Positions 35,361 through 48,569 are shown, counted from the stretch's first letter. The stretch is 64,000 nucleotides of DNA from Panonychus citri (GCF_014898815.1 NW_026515546.1:2218501-2282500); one strand, 5' to 3'. The notes: generated from the sequence alone by a model not told the origin. A program made the numbers and translations.

Positions 35361-38300
35361 TTCAGACACACAAAACCCTCTCATTGTAATGGTCATCATA
35401 ACATATTATATGTAATAATACCAAAAAATACATTTAATCAAAGGATGATGATGATGATAGTGACGATAGAGGATGACAAAAGATGATAACCTGCTACCAG
35501 AGTTAAATTCAAGGCAAAAAAGCAGAAAAAAAATAATTCTCATCTCATATCTTATAAAAAATGGTCAAGGTTTAAATGGTCATCTCTTTGTTTTTTTGCT
35601 TCATAAGATAAGATTTATGATTGATGATTAACGACACAGGACAGATAAAGATGATACTGATGATGGTGATGATGAACAATATATAAACAAGTAGAAAATA
35701 AATTGATGGTTAATTTGATTAAGGTTGGTCAACGGAAATGGAATCAATTTAATCAAGCTTTTCATATTGGGAATTGGTCAGTGTTAATGTTATTATTAAT
35801 ACAATTCTAATCTTAGCTTAACTTATATAATCTTATATTTTTTTTTATACTGACCATCAAACTGTCCTCATATACTCATCTTTACCTATTCCTTTACATT
35901 CAAGATTAACTGACCAACTTAAATGTCCATCTATTTAATGGACGTTGGTCAAAAATGAGATGACCATTTTTCCAATGGTTATCATTACAGATCTAAAACC
36001 TTCCAATGATCATCAGGATGAAAAGATTAATTTATTTCCTCTAGGTTTTAATTGTTACTCTAACTAATTAACCATTTTTATGGTCATAATTAACCTGATA
36101 ATTAGATAAACGTTTAATAGTTTGATTGATTATCATATTAATAAAATGGGAAACAGAAAATGACCTTCCAAGTGGACAATAGTTTTGGTTTTTTTTTTCT
36201 TCCTCGAAAAAATCTCTTGATTTAAACGATAATTAATTAACTCTCAGTGATTTTCATTAATCATTAGAAGTTTTTTTTCTCTTCTCTTTATGATCAAACT
36301 CATAAATGATTTAATTGCAAATGATTATGAGAACTATTAACAATTATCACCATCAATTGTTTTTATTAATTAAATTAATTAGGAATTTAAAATAGTTGAT
36401 TTTCCCAGAATCAGAATAAAACTTCAATTCAGTTTGAACAAAAGTTCTGATTCAATCTAATGTTCACAATGGTGAATTTCATATGATTGAAGAGACGAAA
36501 AAAAAAATGTTAACCAGTTTTTCCAAATCTAATTTTCTGCTGATAATTAACTTTAATTACTCGGAATTTAATCAATTGTATGATAAAACTCATATCTCGA
36601 AGTATCGTAATGTTCATTATGTTGATAACGAAAACTTTAAGATAACAACAAGGAAATGATGAAAATGTGGATGATAAAATTGAGGGAAATTGAAAATTTC
36701 TCAAGATAAGTTAATATTTGATCAGATTTACGCCATTGGATAATAACATTACTTTGGTTTACTTATTGTAACGGAAATTGATGTTAAAACTTTTTCATCT
36801 TTCAATAAATTTCATCGTCATCATTTCCGTTTCCGTTGCAAAGGTAAAAATAAGATTTCCAACTGATAACACATCAAAAGTGGACTTAGACTTAGAAAAA
36901 AAATATTGACCTAATAATAATTATCACCATGACAATTTGTTTGTATCTCGATTTAAAAGATAACGATTAAATTGGCAAAATAAAAGCTCATTTCCGTTTC
37001 CATGGACTTGAAATGGTTCGATAATCAACAATTTCGATATGTTCGATTTATATATAAATCAATGATTTATTTTTCCCATTCACTTTATCGTTATTGTCAT
37101 CATCAGAGTTATCATTAGATTGTTTTTTTCTTCTTCTTCTTCTCTTACCATGAGAATCTCTCCGTAATTCCTCAATGGTCATTGTGGTCAATTTTCAAAA
37201 TGGATTTCAATTAATTACTGGTTACATCACCATTATGACGATCACCATAGTCACAATAATCCATCCACCTTGAAACATATTCTTATATATCTGAGTCATT
37301 TAATCAGCCATGTTGATGAAATTATGGAGATAAAGTTCATCCATTCAGAAGATATTATTGATTTGTTACTGGGATTATCATGATCAACAACAGGAGGAAA
37401 AACAATATTCATCAATTGTAGTCTGAATCTAGCGATTATCATTTACCATCAGCACGACGATTGTAATTGAATTAAATTTAATCACAGCAACTCATTGAAT
37501 CTTAATTAGATTGTAACATCAATGAGAAATAATTAGTTCGATCAAGATGAATTTTTGATTAATGAGAGTAGGAGTTTGATTATCGTTGGATTAAGTTGGT
37601 TAAAGAGAAATCAGTCAATTGAAAGACAATCAGATTAGAACGAGAGTTCGAAAAAAAGTTCGAGAAATGATAACTACATTTTTTTTGTTCTATTTTCTAA
37701 AAGTTCGATAGTTTTTGTTTCTCCACCATGATAACCATGAGCTCTAAAGTTCCAAGGTTCTATTCTTGCCTTGATGATGATGTTTATACTATCATCTTGG
37801 TCGAAATGATTGATTAACTTGAGTCAATGAATTTGCTACTTCTAGTGAATGATTTAATTGTTGTCATTTAGAAAATGAAAACTATTAATAATGATGATCT
37901 TAATCATTATTATCAAATTATCATCTATTATTTATGATTATCTATTATGGATGAATGATATTATCATCATCATATTAATTGTTTTCTAAACTTTTTGAAA
38001 ACTTCAATGGTTCTTGATAATGGTTATCAATTTACTCTTGTGATGATTGTCTGGTGAATTGAATGATGAAAATATAGTCAACAATTATTTAGTGTTAATC
38101 AATTTGCAACTTGTCAACTTACCTCAACATCCTCATCATCATCATCATGATAATTCATCATCAATGTTAATCTGTCACAATTCATGATCCTCTGAGATTT
38201 ACAATTCAATTTCAATGTTGATTAGTATTTACACCTGAGTTTTTTTCCTCCTTCTCATTCCTTTTCTATTCAGAGGATTAATTTAATCTATTGAATTGCT

Positions 38301-40605
38301 TGTTATTAACTTTATTCGAGTTTTCAATTGGATTCTGAAGATATAATTGGTTTAGTAATTATATCAAGAATCACTGATTAAAACACTTTCCCAGGAGAAA
38401 TTGAGAAAAGTTGTAAATTTCCATCTAGAACTAAGTCATTATATGTAATAGAAATGGAGAAGATGATTTTTGTTGGTCAATGTTAAAGAATCAACTTCTT
38501 GGTGATGAGTAAATACATGGGAAATTATTGGAAAAGGAAACGGAAGGGAAACTATGGAACAAATAAAAAAGGAAAAGAAATTTTTTCTGCCAAAAAGATA
38601 ATTCTCAGAATGAATCATTTGCTATGGTCCAATTTCAGTAACTGTCCAATTGGATAAATAAAACTTGGATCATCTTTTATCTTCCTCATTTACCATCATC
38701 ATCATGAGATCCATTATATCATCAACTAAATCTGAGAATTGATCATCTATTATTTTCCTAAAGTTGATGGATGAAAAGTTCACCATGAAAGTCAATCAGA
38801 GCTCTTGAACAATGAGTTTCAAGTGAGATTATCATGCTGATAAAAGTGAGATAATCTTAACATCTAATGATTTTCAAGCGATTCAAACAAATCTCGGAAT
38901 TTTTATTCTTCTCTCTTCTAATTTTCTCACCTTTCTCTTATTATCATCCCAATTTCAGCCTTTTTCTTGATCGTTTTCTGGCCCTCCTTCCTCAGATCAA
39001 AGGTGATTTAATCTTGAGGCTTTAGAATATGATGAAAACACTCAGAATGATTCAGTAACTATCTTTATCTTCATGATAATGATGATGATCATCTTGTTGA
39101 ATTTTCTTATTGAATATCCCTTGACAATCCAATTGCTTGTATCGTTGCACTGATTCGATATCATGTAAACTCAAGACCATTCATCAACCAGCTCAATTCT
39201 GGCTTATGAAAGATCATCAGCCTCAATAGAACCATCATCATCATGAGAAACGTTTATTATCATCATGAAAAATCACCCGGACCACAAGTCATCTGAATAT
39301 CATGATCATGATCATAAGGAGTAAAGAGTAAAAAAGTTTATATTGAATCAACAGAAAAGTTCAATGTTAATGGAGCAAAAAGTCAATTTAATCACAGAAG
39401 TTTTTTTTCTCATCAATTTTCATATTCGACAGGAAAAAAAATGGCCGCTTTTACAGGATAACAGATAATAATAAGTAAGATATTTTTAAGACACTTTTAC
39501 CTTGACGATCTTAATTATCATCTCATTGTTTTTCCTTCATAGGATTTACCGCCCACACGATAATGTACATCACGAACTCTAAGATCTATGGTCTAGTTTA
39601 AGATGGAGATAAGTTTTCATTCGAGTTTATTTGGTGAAATTAAACAGATAACAATTTCCTTGGAGTAACCAGATTTTCTTATTTTCAGAATGAATAACTG
39701 GTCAGTAGGAGATTTTAACTGAAGGGAGGTAAAAGTAGGTGAAAACTTTATTTTCACTTGTGAAGAGAATGAACTTTTCTCAGGTCACTTGTTATTCATA
39801 TTGAACTTAATATGGGTTGACATTCATGTTTACTATCTGAAGAGGAGGTTTTGTCACATTCATTCATATAGAAAAGATTAAATCTTTATCATCATCGTCG
39901 TCATCTTTATCTTCCACTTTCCATGAATTCTGAACTTTCCTTGTTAACCCTCCAAGCTACTGTTAGAACTTTTTTATATATTATCTTCCTTTTATTCAAG
40001 ACAAATAAACATTAATATTATTACTCGAGATGAAAATTACTGGAAAAAAACCAGAAAAAAATATATAAATTATATAAATAATATCCTCATCTTTATCATC
40101 CTTAAATTCATCTTCATCTGAGTGGTAAAATTATTAAGGTGAATGAAAAAAAAACTAAGTGTTTGTTGTAATATCTTCATGTCAAAGGTAATTTGAATCA
40201 TTTCCGTTTCCCCATCATGTTTACATCAGAATCATTTACTAGTATTATTCCTGAGCAATTCAAGTAGGTTGGTCAGTAGTTTTATCGCTCTCTCTCACTT
40301 TTGACATTTAGGTGAACAATTTCCATGGATAACTCGAGTTCGAGGGTAAGGTTCGAGGTGGAAACTCATTAAAAAAAGTAAATCCAGTTAACTATTCTTG
40401 AAGAGTTCTCCATTTAATAGATGTACAGATTATCTGTGGCTCGAGTTTCGTCCACAAATCGTTGGTAATGAAGGTTATGAGATTCGTTTTCTTCTTCGTA
40501 TTTATCATGTTATCGTTTTTTCTTTAAAAATAAAAATTTTTCGTTTTTTGGTAAACTTTTGATCTTAACTTTTAGGTACATTTTGTGATACTTTTCGTCG
40601 ATTTT

Positions 40606-41862
40606 TTATACACATCCATTGGTTAGTTCGATTCGTTTGGTTGTTTGAAAAGTTGCCGTTGTAATTTCCTCCATTCGATTGGTTTCACCTTCTTTAGCTG
40701 ATCCACTTCTGGTTCGACGTGATCCAGGTCCAGGTTTACATGAGATAACCTTTCGAAAAGCTTTACGAAAATTTTCCGATAGGAAAGCATAAAGGATCGG
40801 ATTAATACAAGAATTAATGTAGGCCAGAACTTGTGATACTATGAGACTGACAAGTTTAAACTTGGAATCAGGTTCGAAAAGTCCTTGTGATCGAAGAGTT
40901 AGAACAATATGAATGGGTCCCCAACAGATAGCAAAAATAACTACAACAACAACCACCATTCTGGTAACTTTACGTTTATTTCGAACCGATCGACCAGTTC
41001 TAATATCATTATGCCAAAGGCGTTTTAACATGCAAACATAAAGTATAAAGGCAAGAGTTAATGGGATCGCATAAGATGATAGGAACACGGAAGGTGCGAA
41101 AATTTTATTATCAATTGAATTTACGTGGCACACGTGATCGTTTTCTTGTTCACTAGCTCGATGAACTTGATGAACTACCAGAGTGGGAAGACAGAGTAGT
41201 ATTATTGCTATCCAAAGGAAGGTTATGGCTCGATAGGCATTGGCCTCAGTTCGGATGGAAAGAGAGGCAATGGGATGAACCACGGCCATAAAACGATCTA
41301 GTGACATTAGAACCAAAGTGTAAATGGAAGCATAAGCTGAAACATAGATTAAATATTGAACAATTCGACACCAAATGTCACCAAAAGGCCAATATGCTAA
41401 AGCGTAATCGGTTGCCGTAAAGGGAACACAGAAAACGATGAAAAGTAAATCAGCAACGGCGAGATTAAAGATGAGGACGTTTGTAGTTGATCTCATTTGG
41501 ACATCCCAAAGGACTACGATGACCACAAGTGAATTACCTAAAAGTCCAATGATAACAATGATTGCAAATACAAGTGGAACAATGATTTGAACAACTTCCT
41601 CGACGTTTTGAAACGAACAAGCATCAAAAGATGAATAGATGGAAACATTGGTTGATGATGAATTGTTCTCACAATGATGTGAATTGTTGTTCGAAAATTG
41701 TCCAAAAGCAAGATCCTCAACAGAATTTAATGATTCTGAGGATACCACCGAAATGGAATCTGACTGGAGATGTCCAGTTGACGATAATGACGTTTGAAGA
41801 GACTGAAGGTGAAGTTGAATTCGAAGTTGATTGAAAGTGTCACTTATTCCTGCAGGTTCCAT
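40606..41862 (-). CDS. AstA-R: Allatostatin-A (galanin-like) receptor, class A GPCR
   Basis: Single-exon 418-residue receptor for allatostatin-A peptides (FGLamides), Gi/o-type in insects, acting at the plasma membrane of neurons and gut or endocrine targets. The N-terminus (1-90) has N-linked sequons (NNSS, NVS). TM1 is about 92-118 (GNSLVV), TM2 has NLAVADLLF (Asp138), then FCVPFTATDYALAYWPFGDI (the family fingerprint before TM3), Cys165 pairing with Cys245, DRF at 189-191 in place of DRY, TM6 with CWGP (323-326) and TM7 with NPILY (354-358). A C-terminal Cys385 may be palmitoylated, and a Ser/Thr-rich tail follows. The near-verbatim TATDY..WPFGDIWC region and SIRTE second loop place it with insect AstA receptors rather than allatostatin-C/somatostatin receptors. 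The start MEPAG is the first ATG in frame. A 5' UTR intron cannot be excluded. Confidence 0.92.
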   Translation of the reverse strand: MEPAGISDTFNQLRIQLHLQSLQTSLSSTGHLQSDSISVVSSESLNSVEDLAFGQFSNNNSHHCENNSSSTNVSIYSSFDACSFQNVEEVVQIIVPLVFAIIVIIGLLGNSLVVIVVLWDVQMRSTTNVLIFNLAVADLLFIVFCVPFTATDYALAYWPFGDIWCRIVQYLIYVSAYASIYTLVLMSLDRFMAVVHPIASLSIRTEANAYRAITFLWIAIILLCLPTLVVHQVHRASEQENDHVCHVNSIDNKIFAPSVFLSSYAIPLTLAFILYVCMLKRLWHNDIRTGRSVRNKRKVTRMVVVVVVIFAICWGPIHIVLTLRSQGLFEPDSKFKLVSLIVSQVLAYINSCINPILYAFLSENFRKAFRKVISCKPGPGSRRTRSGSAKEGETNRMEEITTATFQTTKRIELTNGCV

Positions 41863-44800
41863 GATGATAATATGTAAATGAAGTAAATGAATGGGAAGAT
41901 GATTTGGTAATTATAAGAATGTTGAGAATGTGTGAGAACGAGAGAGAGAGAAAAGAATTGATAAGATGAAGTGAATTTGTTTTTCTTTTGTAGTTCGATT
42001 TTTAATTATAATAACTTTTGTTTCCTTTTCCTTTTGTCAGAACTTTTATCAAATGATGATTACACTTTTATCACCTCACTGAACTTTAATGGAGACAAAG
42101 ATGACGACGGAACTTTTTCCAACAATTCCTTGGCTTTTATCATCTTTTCCATGGTTATAATAATATCGTTTTCACTTTTCTTTGACACTTTTTTTTACTT
42201 CCTCACTGTGGTGGTTATTTATATCACTATTTTGAGTTTCTCATTCAATCTGATATTCAATTGATGGAAGATGAGAAGTGTTTACATGATAAAATGGTGA
42301 ACTTGATAAAGATGATGATAGTTGATGAAGATAATATTGTTCTTTCTCCTTCTCTCTCTCTCGCTGTTTCATCTATTTGAATGATTTGCAACCGATTGTC
42401 ACACTTGATTATAAGATGATGATGATGTTCACTTTGTTGATGGAATAGAAGAATAGTCGAAGAAAAGTTCGAAAAATTTATATAAGATAAATATAAGGAG
42501 AGAGGGAGATAAAAAAAGAAAAGAAAAGAAATGGTTAGTAGAAAATTCTGATGAACAGAAAAGTTCTTTTCTCTTTCAAGTTCTATCGACTTATTTTTCT
42601 TGTTATTCTCTTGTTACGATGATAATGTTCCGATATGATTCACATTCATTTGTATTTAGTTTCTGATTCACTTGTAGTTAATTTCAACTATTCAATTCGT
42701 TTAACTTTAAATTACTCAAGTATTTTATTTTCTTCACCATAATAATTCATTATACTATTAAAATCACTATCATGCTACTCAACTTATCGTGTATATTCAT
42801 GGCTAAGTATCAAGAGTAAATGTTATTATGTGTATTTTGTAGCTATTCTATTCTTGAAATCATCTCCCTGATTCTTGAATGCGCAGATCAACCGACTCAT
42901 TGATCTCGATAATACTTATATTCTGGTCAGAACTTATATAGTAGAAGAAGAAATAAAATCAGGTTTCAGAATTGGGAAAAAGTTATATCAAACTGAATAT
43001 TTTTTTCTCCTTTTTCTTCTTCCTCTTGTTTCACATTGAAAAATCGAAACTATTTCTAATATTCTTATATTTTGATCTCATGTTCTTCTTGCAACTATTA
43101 GAAAATTGGACAAATATAACAACTTCGTTAGCCTATGACCATGGAATGAAATCTAAACTAAGCTCTAGATAAAATGAACAGGATTTATTAAAGAATATGG
43201 CAAAGTGGATTCGGGGTGAGAGTTCATCATATGATTTTCTCAGATTACCTTGATCTCTTTAAATGTAAGTCTTTTTACATTTTCACAAATTCAATCAATT
43301 GGAACGCGAAAAAGAAACAAAAAAAAGCTCAGAGAAACAGATAAGTTCATGGTTCCTGATTCTGAAAAATGAAAAAGCTCCATGAGAGCTATTGATTTCT
43401 GGAAATTATACCAACAGAAATGATAATAATAATCAAATGAATTATCTTTTGATTGTCTAGCTTACTATTATCATTTCAGTGATAGTTATCATTTAAGGTG
43501 AAAGACCCATGAATAAGGATGAAGTAAAAAGTAAAGGCTCAGATTCATGGTGAAAACATTCAGAATAAATTGTGATTACTATTATTATTTTCAATCATCA
43601 TTAACTATTATCATTCTGTCATTTATTTAAATCATTTTCAGGGGATTCATTTATTTTCTTATATCTTATATTTCAAGAAAAATCTGCTAAAAATGGGACT
43701 GGACATTTCATTTGGAACCAGGATGAGATTTCCATGAGTAAATTGACAATAAAGTTCTTAACTTTTCTCAGAGAATATTTGAATTTCCTTGATTTCCTAT
43801 TGAATTATTATTATTATTTTTATCTTCTCAGTCAATTGTTTGACGATCAACTGAAATTATCATTGGTATTATTTGCCCATCCCATGAAGTTATACCGAAA
43901 AGGAAAAGGAAATAAAATGAATATAAATCAAATGGATAAAAATGATTGGAACGATGAGGAAAAGAAGAAGGAAAAAATATTAGATAAAAGATAAAAATAT
44001 CGAAATAAATTGTGAATAGATGTCATCCTGATGATGACCAATGGTCAAGATAATACATTATCCTAATGGTGGAATGAAAAAGAATGATTAACAATTGAAT
44101 TGAGGATAAAGATTCCAATTCTGATTTTAGATTAACCCCCTGATGAGATCACCTAAACACCCAAGCAATTGAATTATCTTAATGTTGCCAATTAAATAAT
44201 TTATGAGATTTGTGACATCAAAAGGACTGAAATTGTTACTCAAGATTTAGATATCAGAATTCATGTGAATTTCATGGAAGAGAAAAAAAAACAAAAATCT
44301 CTCTCAGTCAACTAGAGATTCCGAATGAAATTTTGTCATACATCATGATTATTACACAGTAAACATGTAATTCATTTATGTATATACATAATTCAGTTTC
44401 TCAGTCATGATTAACCATGAAAATTTGGAGGAGAAAAAGTTTACTCCAAATTTGATTCTTGATCTTTTCTACCTTTGATTAACTTTAGATTTAACTTTTC
44501 ATGTTTTTCATATTCGAAAAATAAAATTGAAGCTGAACTTTTATCATGGATAAATTCATTATTTATATAAAAGAAATACTTTCCCATTTATTATAAAGAA
44601 GAAAAAAATTGAAATTAATCATATTAATGATGATGATTACAATGATGCTGATGATAAGTCAATCATCATTCCTGTAGATATACTCAAAGAAAACTAATGA
44701 ACTTCATGAATATAAATACATATTATTATCTTGATATCATGATTACAAATAACCAAATGAATGGAAAATTGTATTCAAACATCAATAGATTCTCATGAAA

Positions 44801-45414
44801 ATGGAATTCTTGATGAGATTAGTAACTAAATTATCAATTGAAACTTTTATTTCTCTTTTCGAACTAAAAAAATATGTCCAAATTACATTGAAAGCTCATC
44901 TGAAATGAAACAATCGAAAAACTATCGATAGAATTGATTGAGTAACCATTATTTTCATCTGACAGTTTCAATATCGATAACGATACTATCTCAATATAAT
45001 CTGATGATCATTTGAAATTTTATCAGAATTTTGAATCTTCTCATCATAATTTTTACCTATCAATCTCTTACATTTATGTTCCTCCAATCATCATCTTTAC
45101 ACCCGATTCTCAATCAAAAGATTCACGATTCAGAACTTATCTACTTCCATTAATCATCATGACATTTACTTTTCTATTTTTATTGCTCTTATATCTTGTT
45201 ACTCTTTTTGTTTTTATTGTTTATTGTTTGGAACATTTTTTATTTCGATATTAATTTGTACCTTTCACACTCTTACATTACTATTCTCTGAATTCCTTCC
45301 TAATTCATTTCTGATTTTGTACCTCCCCGTGAGATTTAATCTTTTCCAGAATCTTTCGATCCTCTCACCACTTTTCAATTCTTTTTTTCAATCCTAAAAT
45401 TTTCTCCATTCTTC
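41863..45414. other. Intergenic upstream of the AstA receptor
   Basis: 3.5 kb, AT-rich, presumably containing the receptor promoter and 5' UTR close to 41.9-42.3 kb. ORFs at 41971, 42972, 43734 and 45012 are T-rich frames without domain character. Confidence 0.55.
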
Positions 45415-45470
45415 TCTTTATAAAATCACATCAATAGCAGTTATACTCGGAATAATAGTATCATAACTAT
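45415..45470 (+). repeat. Left inverted repeat
   Basis: 56 bp whose core ATCACATCAATAGCAGTTAT is found reverse-complemented in the right repeat; 5 mismatches in 56. Confidence 0.85.
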
Positions 45471-45583
45471 GTTAAAGATTTAATGACAACCTCTTGGTTT
45501 CCCTCTTTCTCTTCCCCTCTTCACCTTTATTTCTCATTGATTCTCATCATATAAATATATGAGTTAATTGTTAGTAGTAAAAA

Positions 45584-45642
45584 ACTGCATGCTCTAGCCC
45601 ATTTTTGAACATTAATGAAGAAAATGAGCTAACACATGCAGT
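45584..45642. other. Hairpin of about 59 nt just inside the left inverted repeat
   Basis: ACTGCATG (45584-45591) pairs perfectly with CATGCAGT (45635-45642). A small internal loop follows, then TAGC/GCTA, one mismatch, and CATTTT/AAAATG closing on a loop of about 15 nt. It has the size and shape of a small pre-miRNA or a transposon-end hairpin. Function unknown. Confidence 0.5.
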
Positions 45643-46006
45643 CACTTTTTTGAGATTTTTTATTACAAATAGTTTTTCAGTACATATTTCAATCGACGTT
45701 CATTTGAAATAAATTTACATTTTTTGAATAACTCGAAGAAATGATTCGGATGTGTAACAAAATAATTAAACCAACGAGTTAATCATTAGATCGACATTAG
45801 AGTCGCCTTTAGACAAATCCAATAAAACAAAAGATAGAGTTAATCATTAAGATTAGCTAATAAAAATTCCACCACCTAATCCTAATTAACCTTGAATTAT
45901 CAAGATAATTGATAATGAAATGTAGTATATAAGGAATAACAATAAAATAAAAAGATTAGATTTCCTTTGAATAATCATCAAAGAGGTTTTCTATTAGCGA
46001 GGCTCG

Positions 46007-46356
46007 TCACTTTACATTCGTGACAGGATGATTTGCTAATATAATGAATAGAATACAGAAATATCCACATGCTGATGATTGATTTCCTTGATATTTTTCT
46101 TTTAAATATGTAAATCCTCTGGTTGCATTTCTTTCTAAAAAAGATAAAATACCATCTTCAGGTTCTCTTCCAGAAGAATCAAAAAATAATGCAGTTCCTT
46201 GTCTTGTGAAATAAACTGCAGTCCAATGAGTACCAATTTTATAATTAGGGTCTGTATTTATGATGAAACCTTTCGGTTTTTCAAATGTAACAGGCAAACG
46301 ATCAATGGGAAATACACCACCGAACCATTTTATATTTTTAAGCTTATTTTTAAATT
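46007..46356 (-). pseudogene. Adenain-like (C5 family) viral cysteine protease, 5' part lacking a start
   Basis: An open frame of about 116 codons with the core of an adenovirus-type maturation protease, which in Polinton-like elements and adenoviruses processes capsid precursors. The frame opens before an FGGVFPIDRLP segment typical of these proteases' N-terminus. Next come the catalytic His in GTHWTAVYF, the acidic residue in FFDSSG, and the C-terminal Gln/Cys pair in NQSSACGYFCILF. All expected catalytic positions are visible and no stop interrupts the core. No ATG is present upstream before a stop, so the gene is truncated at its 5' end or has lost an upstream exon. It is divergently oriented about 40 bp from the dUTPase relic. 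Confidence 0.75.
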
Positions 46357-46389
46357 ATTTCAATATTATTCAACATTTTAATAGTCACT

Positions 46390-47086
46390 AATCGCTTAAT
46401 CGCTTCTAGGAGTTCATTTGCCTTACGAGGTCTGGATGTTGGAGCTGGTGTTATCGATCGTGATTTCCATGGTGAAGTCAAAGTTTTGATTATTAATAAT
46501 AACAATGTTGTTCAAACAATAAATCAAGATGAAAGATTCTCACAAATTATTTTCGAACCTTATCATGAACCCAAAGAGGTTTTAATATTCAAACATTTTA
46601 AGAATGTTGAATCTGATTGTGATATTCCACTAACTGTTAAACGAACAAAGACTGATTCTGATTCCAAAGAAGTTGACGATGAGGAAAACGTTCTAAAAAC
46701 TGTTGAGAACAGTGCACATGGCTTAACCAGCTGATGGAATATCAAAATTTTACTTCTACTCCGACCGAGATCTTTTCATTGAAAGAGTTGTTTATTCAAC
46801 TAAAATTGGATTGTCTATGCCTGATGATGTATATGCTCATCTGATTGGATCAAAATTACTCGCTGACTATGGAATTGATGTGATTGATACAATTATCAAA
46901 AAATTCTACTAAGGAAATCAATATAATATTTCATAATCGCAATAACAATGTATACACTATTGTTGAAGGAATATCAATCGCTCAGGTATATTTCAAGTCT
47001 TATTCAAATCAATTGGATGAAACAGATGAAATTCCAGCTGGAACTTCACGAGATCCTTCTGGATTTGGCTCTACCGGTCGTAACTA
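46390..47086 (+). pseudogene. Two-domain dUTPase-like relic
   Basis: dUTPases hydrolyse dUTP to keep uracil out of DNA and are common in DNA viruses and retroelements. The first part (to 46734) shows motif-2-like ASRSSFALRG, motif 3 GAGVIDRDFHGEVKVL and motif-4-like ERFSQIIFE, then an acidic linker and a stop. From about 46735, in another frame, a second dUTPase-like unit follows: FYFYSDRDL (motif 1 region), GLSMPDDVYAHLIGSK, ADYGIDVIDT (motif 3 position). After another break it continues with SIAQVYF (motif 4) and the glycine-rich SGFGSTG (motif 5). A stop near 46910 and frame changes show it is broken. It could be an element-encoded tandem dUTPase or a cellular capture. Confidence 0.65.
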
Positions 47087-47619
47087 GAACTTGTTCATTA
47101 ATATAATTGTATTGATTGACTCCTATGAACATTCTTCTTGATTCTTATTAAATAAAATTTCTATAATTACTATTAAAATATAAATAGTGTCATATAAATT
47201 CATGACGAGCACAATGTTGAAAGTAAAAAGTGATCTTCTTGATTAAATGAACTTTAATGTCGAAACACAGTGAATAATAAAACGATACATAAAGTTAAAC
47301 AGAATAATTAATGGACTTTGTGGGTGACAGTTAATGGTAATTATTCTTCTCTGGTCAATTCTATCGAAACTATTTTCTTTTATACTTTTTCTCGGAAAAC
47401 TCGGGAGAATTAGAGAGAATTAATCGTCAAATTGACCACCTGAGAATAATTAATTAACTGAGATTACATTAAGATAAAGAGGATTACAATAATCAAATAA
47501 TTAATAATAAGGAATAACAATTAAGATCGGAGATTAACAATTAAGAACGTCAATGATTAATTGATTAAGAGTTGAATATAATATCTGTGGGAAGGTCAGG
47601 TTCGAACTTGATCATTATC

Positions 47620-47887
47620 GATCGTTCTACACGATCAAACAATTTATCCAATCTTTCAATCACTTAGATAACGGAATATCTTCGAAAAGATAAAGAGAGA
47701 AAGAGAACCAAAAGAAAGAGAAAAAGAAAGAGAAACTCACCAAGTCAGACTACCTGACCTGATAAATTTTGGCTATCTGAGGGAATAGAGGAATGATTCT
47801 ATCGAGATCGGACTACCCGATCTCGATCAGAACGAAAGAAAAGGGAAAGGATAAACTCAATTGTCGGACTACCCGACAATCGAGTTT
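47620..47887. repeat. Cluster of hairpins with a shared (A/T)CTAC loop
   Basis: Four short inverted repeats with a 5-nt loop: 47620-47636 (6-bp stem, loop TCTAC), 47744-47758 (5-bp stem GTCAG/CTGAC, loop ACTAC), 47801-47827 (11-bp perfect stem, loop ACTAC) and 47853-47887 (8-bp stem plus one mismatch plus 6 bp, loop ACTAC). Stems differ in sequence but the loop is kept. They lie in a purine-rich stretch within the element. Confidence 0.7.
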
Positions 47888-47989
47888 AAGGAAGGAAGAG
47901 GAAGGAGAAAGAAGAAGAAAAGAAAGGAAAAGAAAGAGAAAACCAACCTCGACGATGATGATGATGGTTTCATGACGATGGTAATGATG

Positions 47990-48075
47990 ATTATTACTGT
48001 TGATTGTTACTGTTGATGGTTACTGTTGATTGTTACTGTTGATGGTTACTGTTGATTGTTATTGTTGATTGTTGA
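47990..48075. repeat. Short tandem repeat, GTTACTGTTGAT(T/G)-type units
   Basis: Repeated GTTACTGTTGATTG / GTTACTGTTGATGG units of about 14 nt followed by GTTGATT remnants. A minisatellite-like tract inside the element. Confidence 0.75.
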
Positions 48076-48569
48076 TTAATTGTCACAATTAATTGTTGTT
48101 GATTATTGGAAATGATGGTGACTTATGAGCCACCACCTAAATCATCATCATCATCATTACCAATATCATTATCATTATCATCATCATAATCATCTTGTTT
48201 TCTCATCATCATCACCAGAACATCATGTTTCATCATCATCATCAACATTCCCATGTTGTTTTATCATCATCATTATCTTAATTACCAATCGGTAATTAAT
48301 TGCTGATTGTTAATTATGATTGAATTAATTAGTTTTTCTAATTGTTTGTTGATTTGATCAAAATAGTATACTAATTGATCATTCAGTGCGTAGAAATTAC
48401 GCGTTATTTATCAACTCTGAACTTTTAGATTATAATACGTTGACTATTTTATCAGTTTATAGACACAGTAAGAAATTTTCATTCATTAGATCAAACTTGT
48501 TGATTAACATGATTGAAAACACAATTTCAAATCATTAACAAAGTTAAAAGTTCAACTTATTCATTAGAT

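Larger units (their letters stand above)
31162..40605. other. Large gene-free region
   Basis: 9.4 kb with no supported coding sequence on either strand. It holds microsatellites, runs of ATG/ATC triplets and T-runs, and an 827-bp direct duplication (33.7-35.4 kb). ORFs here are short and coincide with simple repeats. It may include distal regulatory DNA for the GPCR gene at its right end. Confidence 0.6.

Noticed and set aside
45012..45254. Plus-strand frame with membrane-like C-terminus
   Set aside because: T-rich composition explains the hydrophobicity; no splice sites, poly(A) signal or family match.
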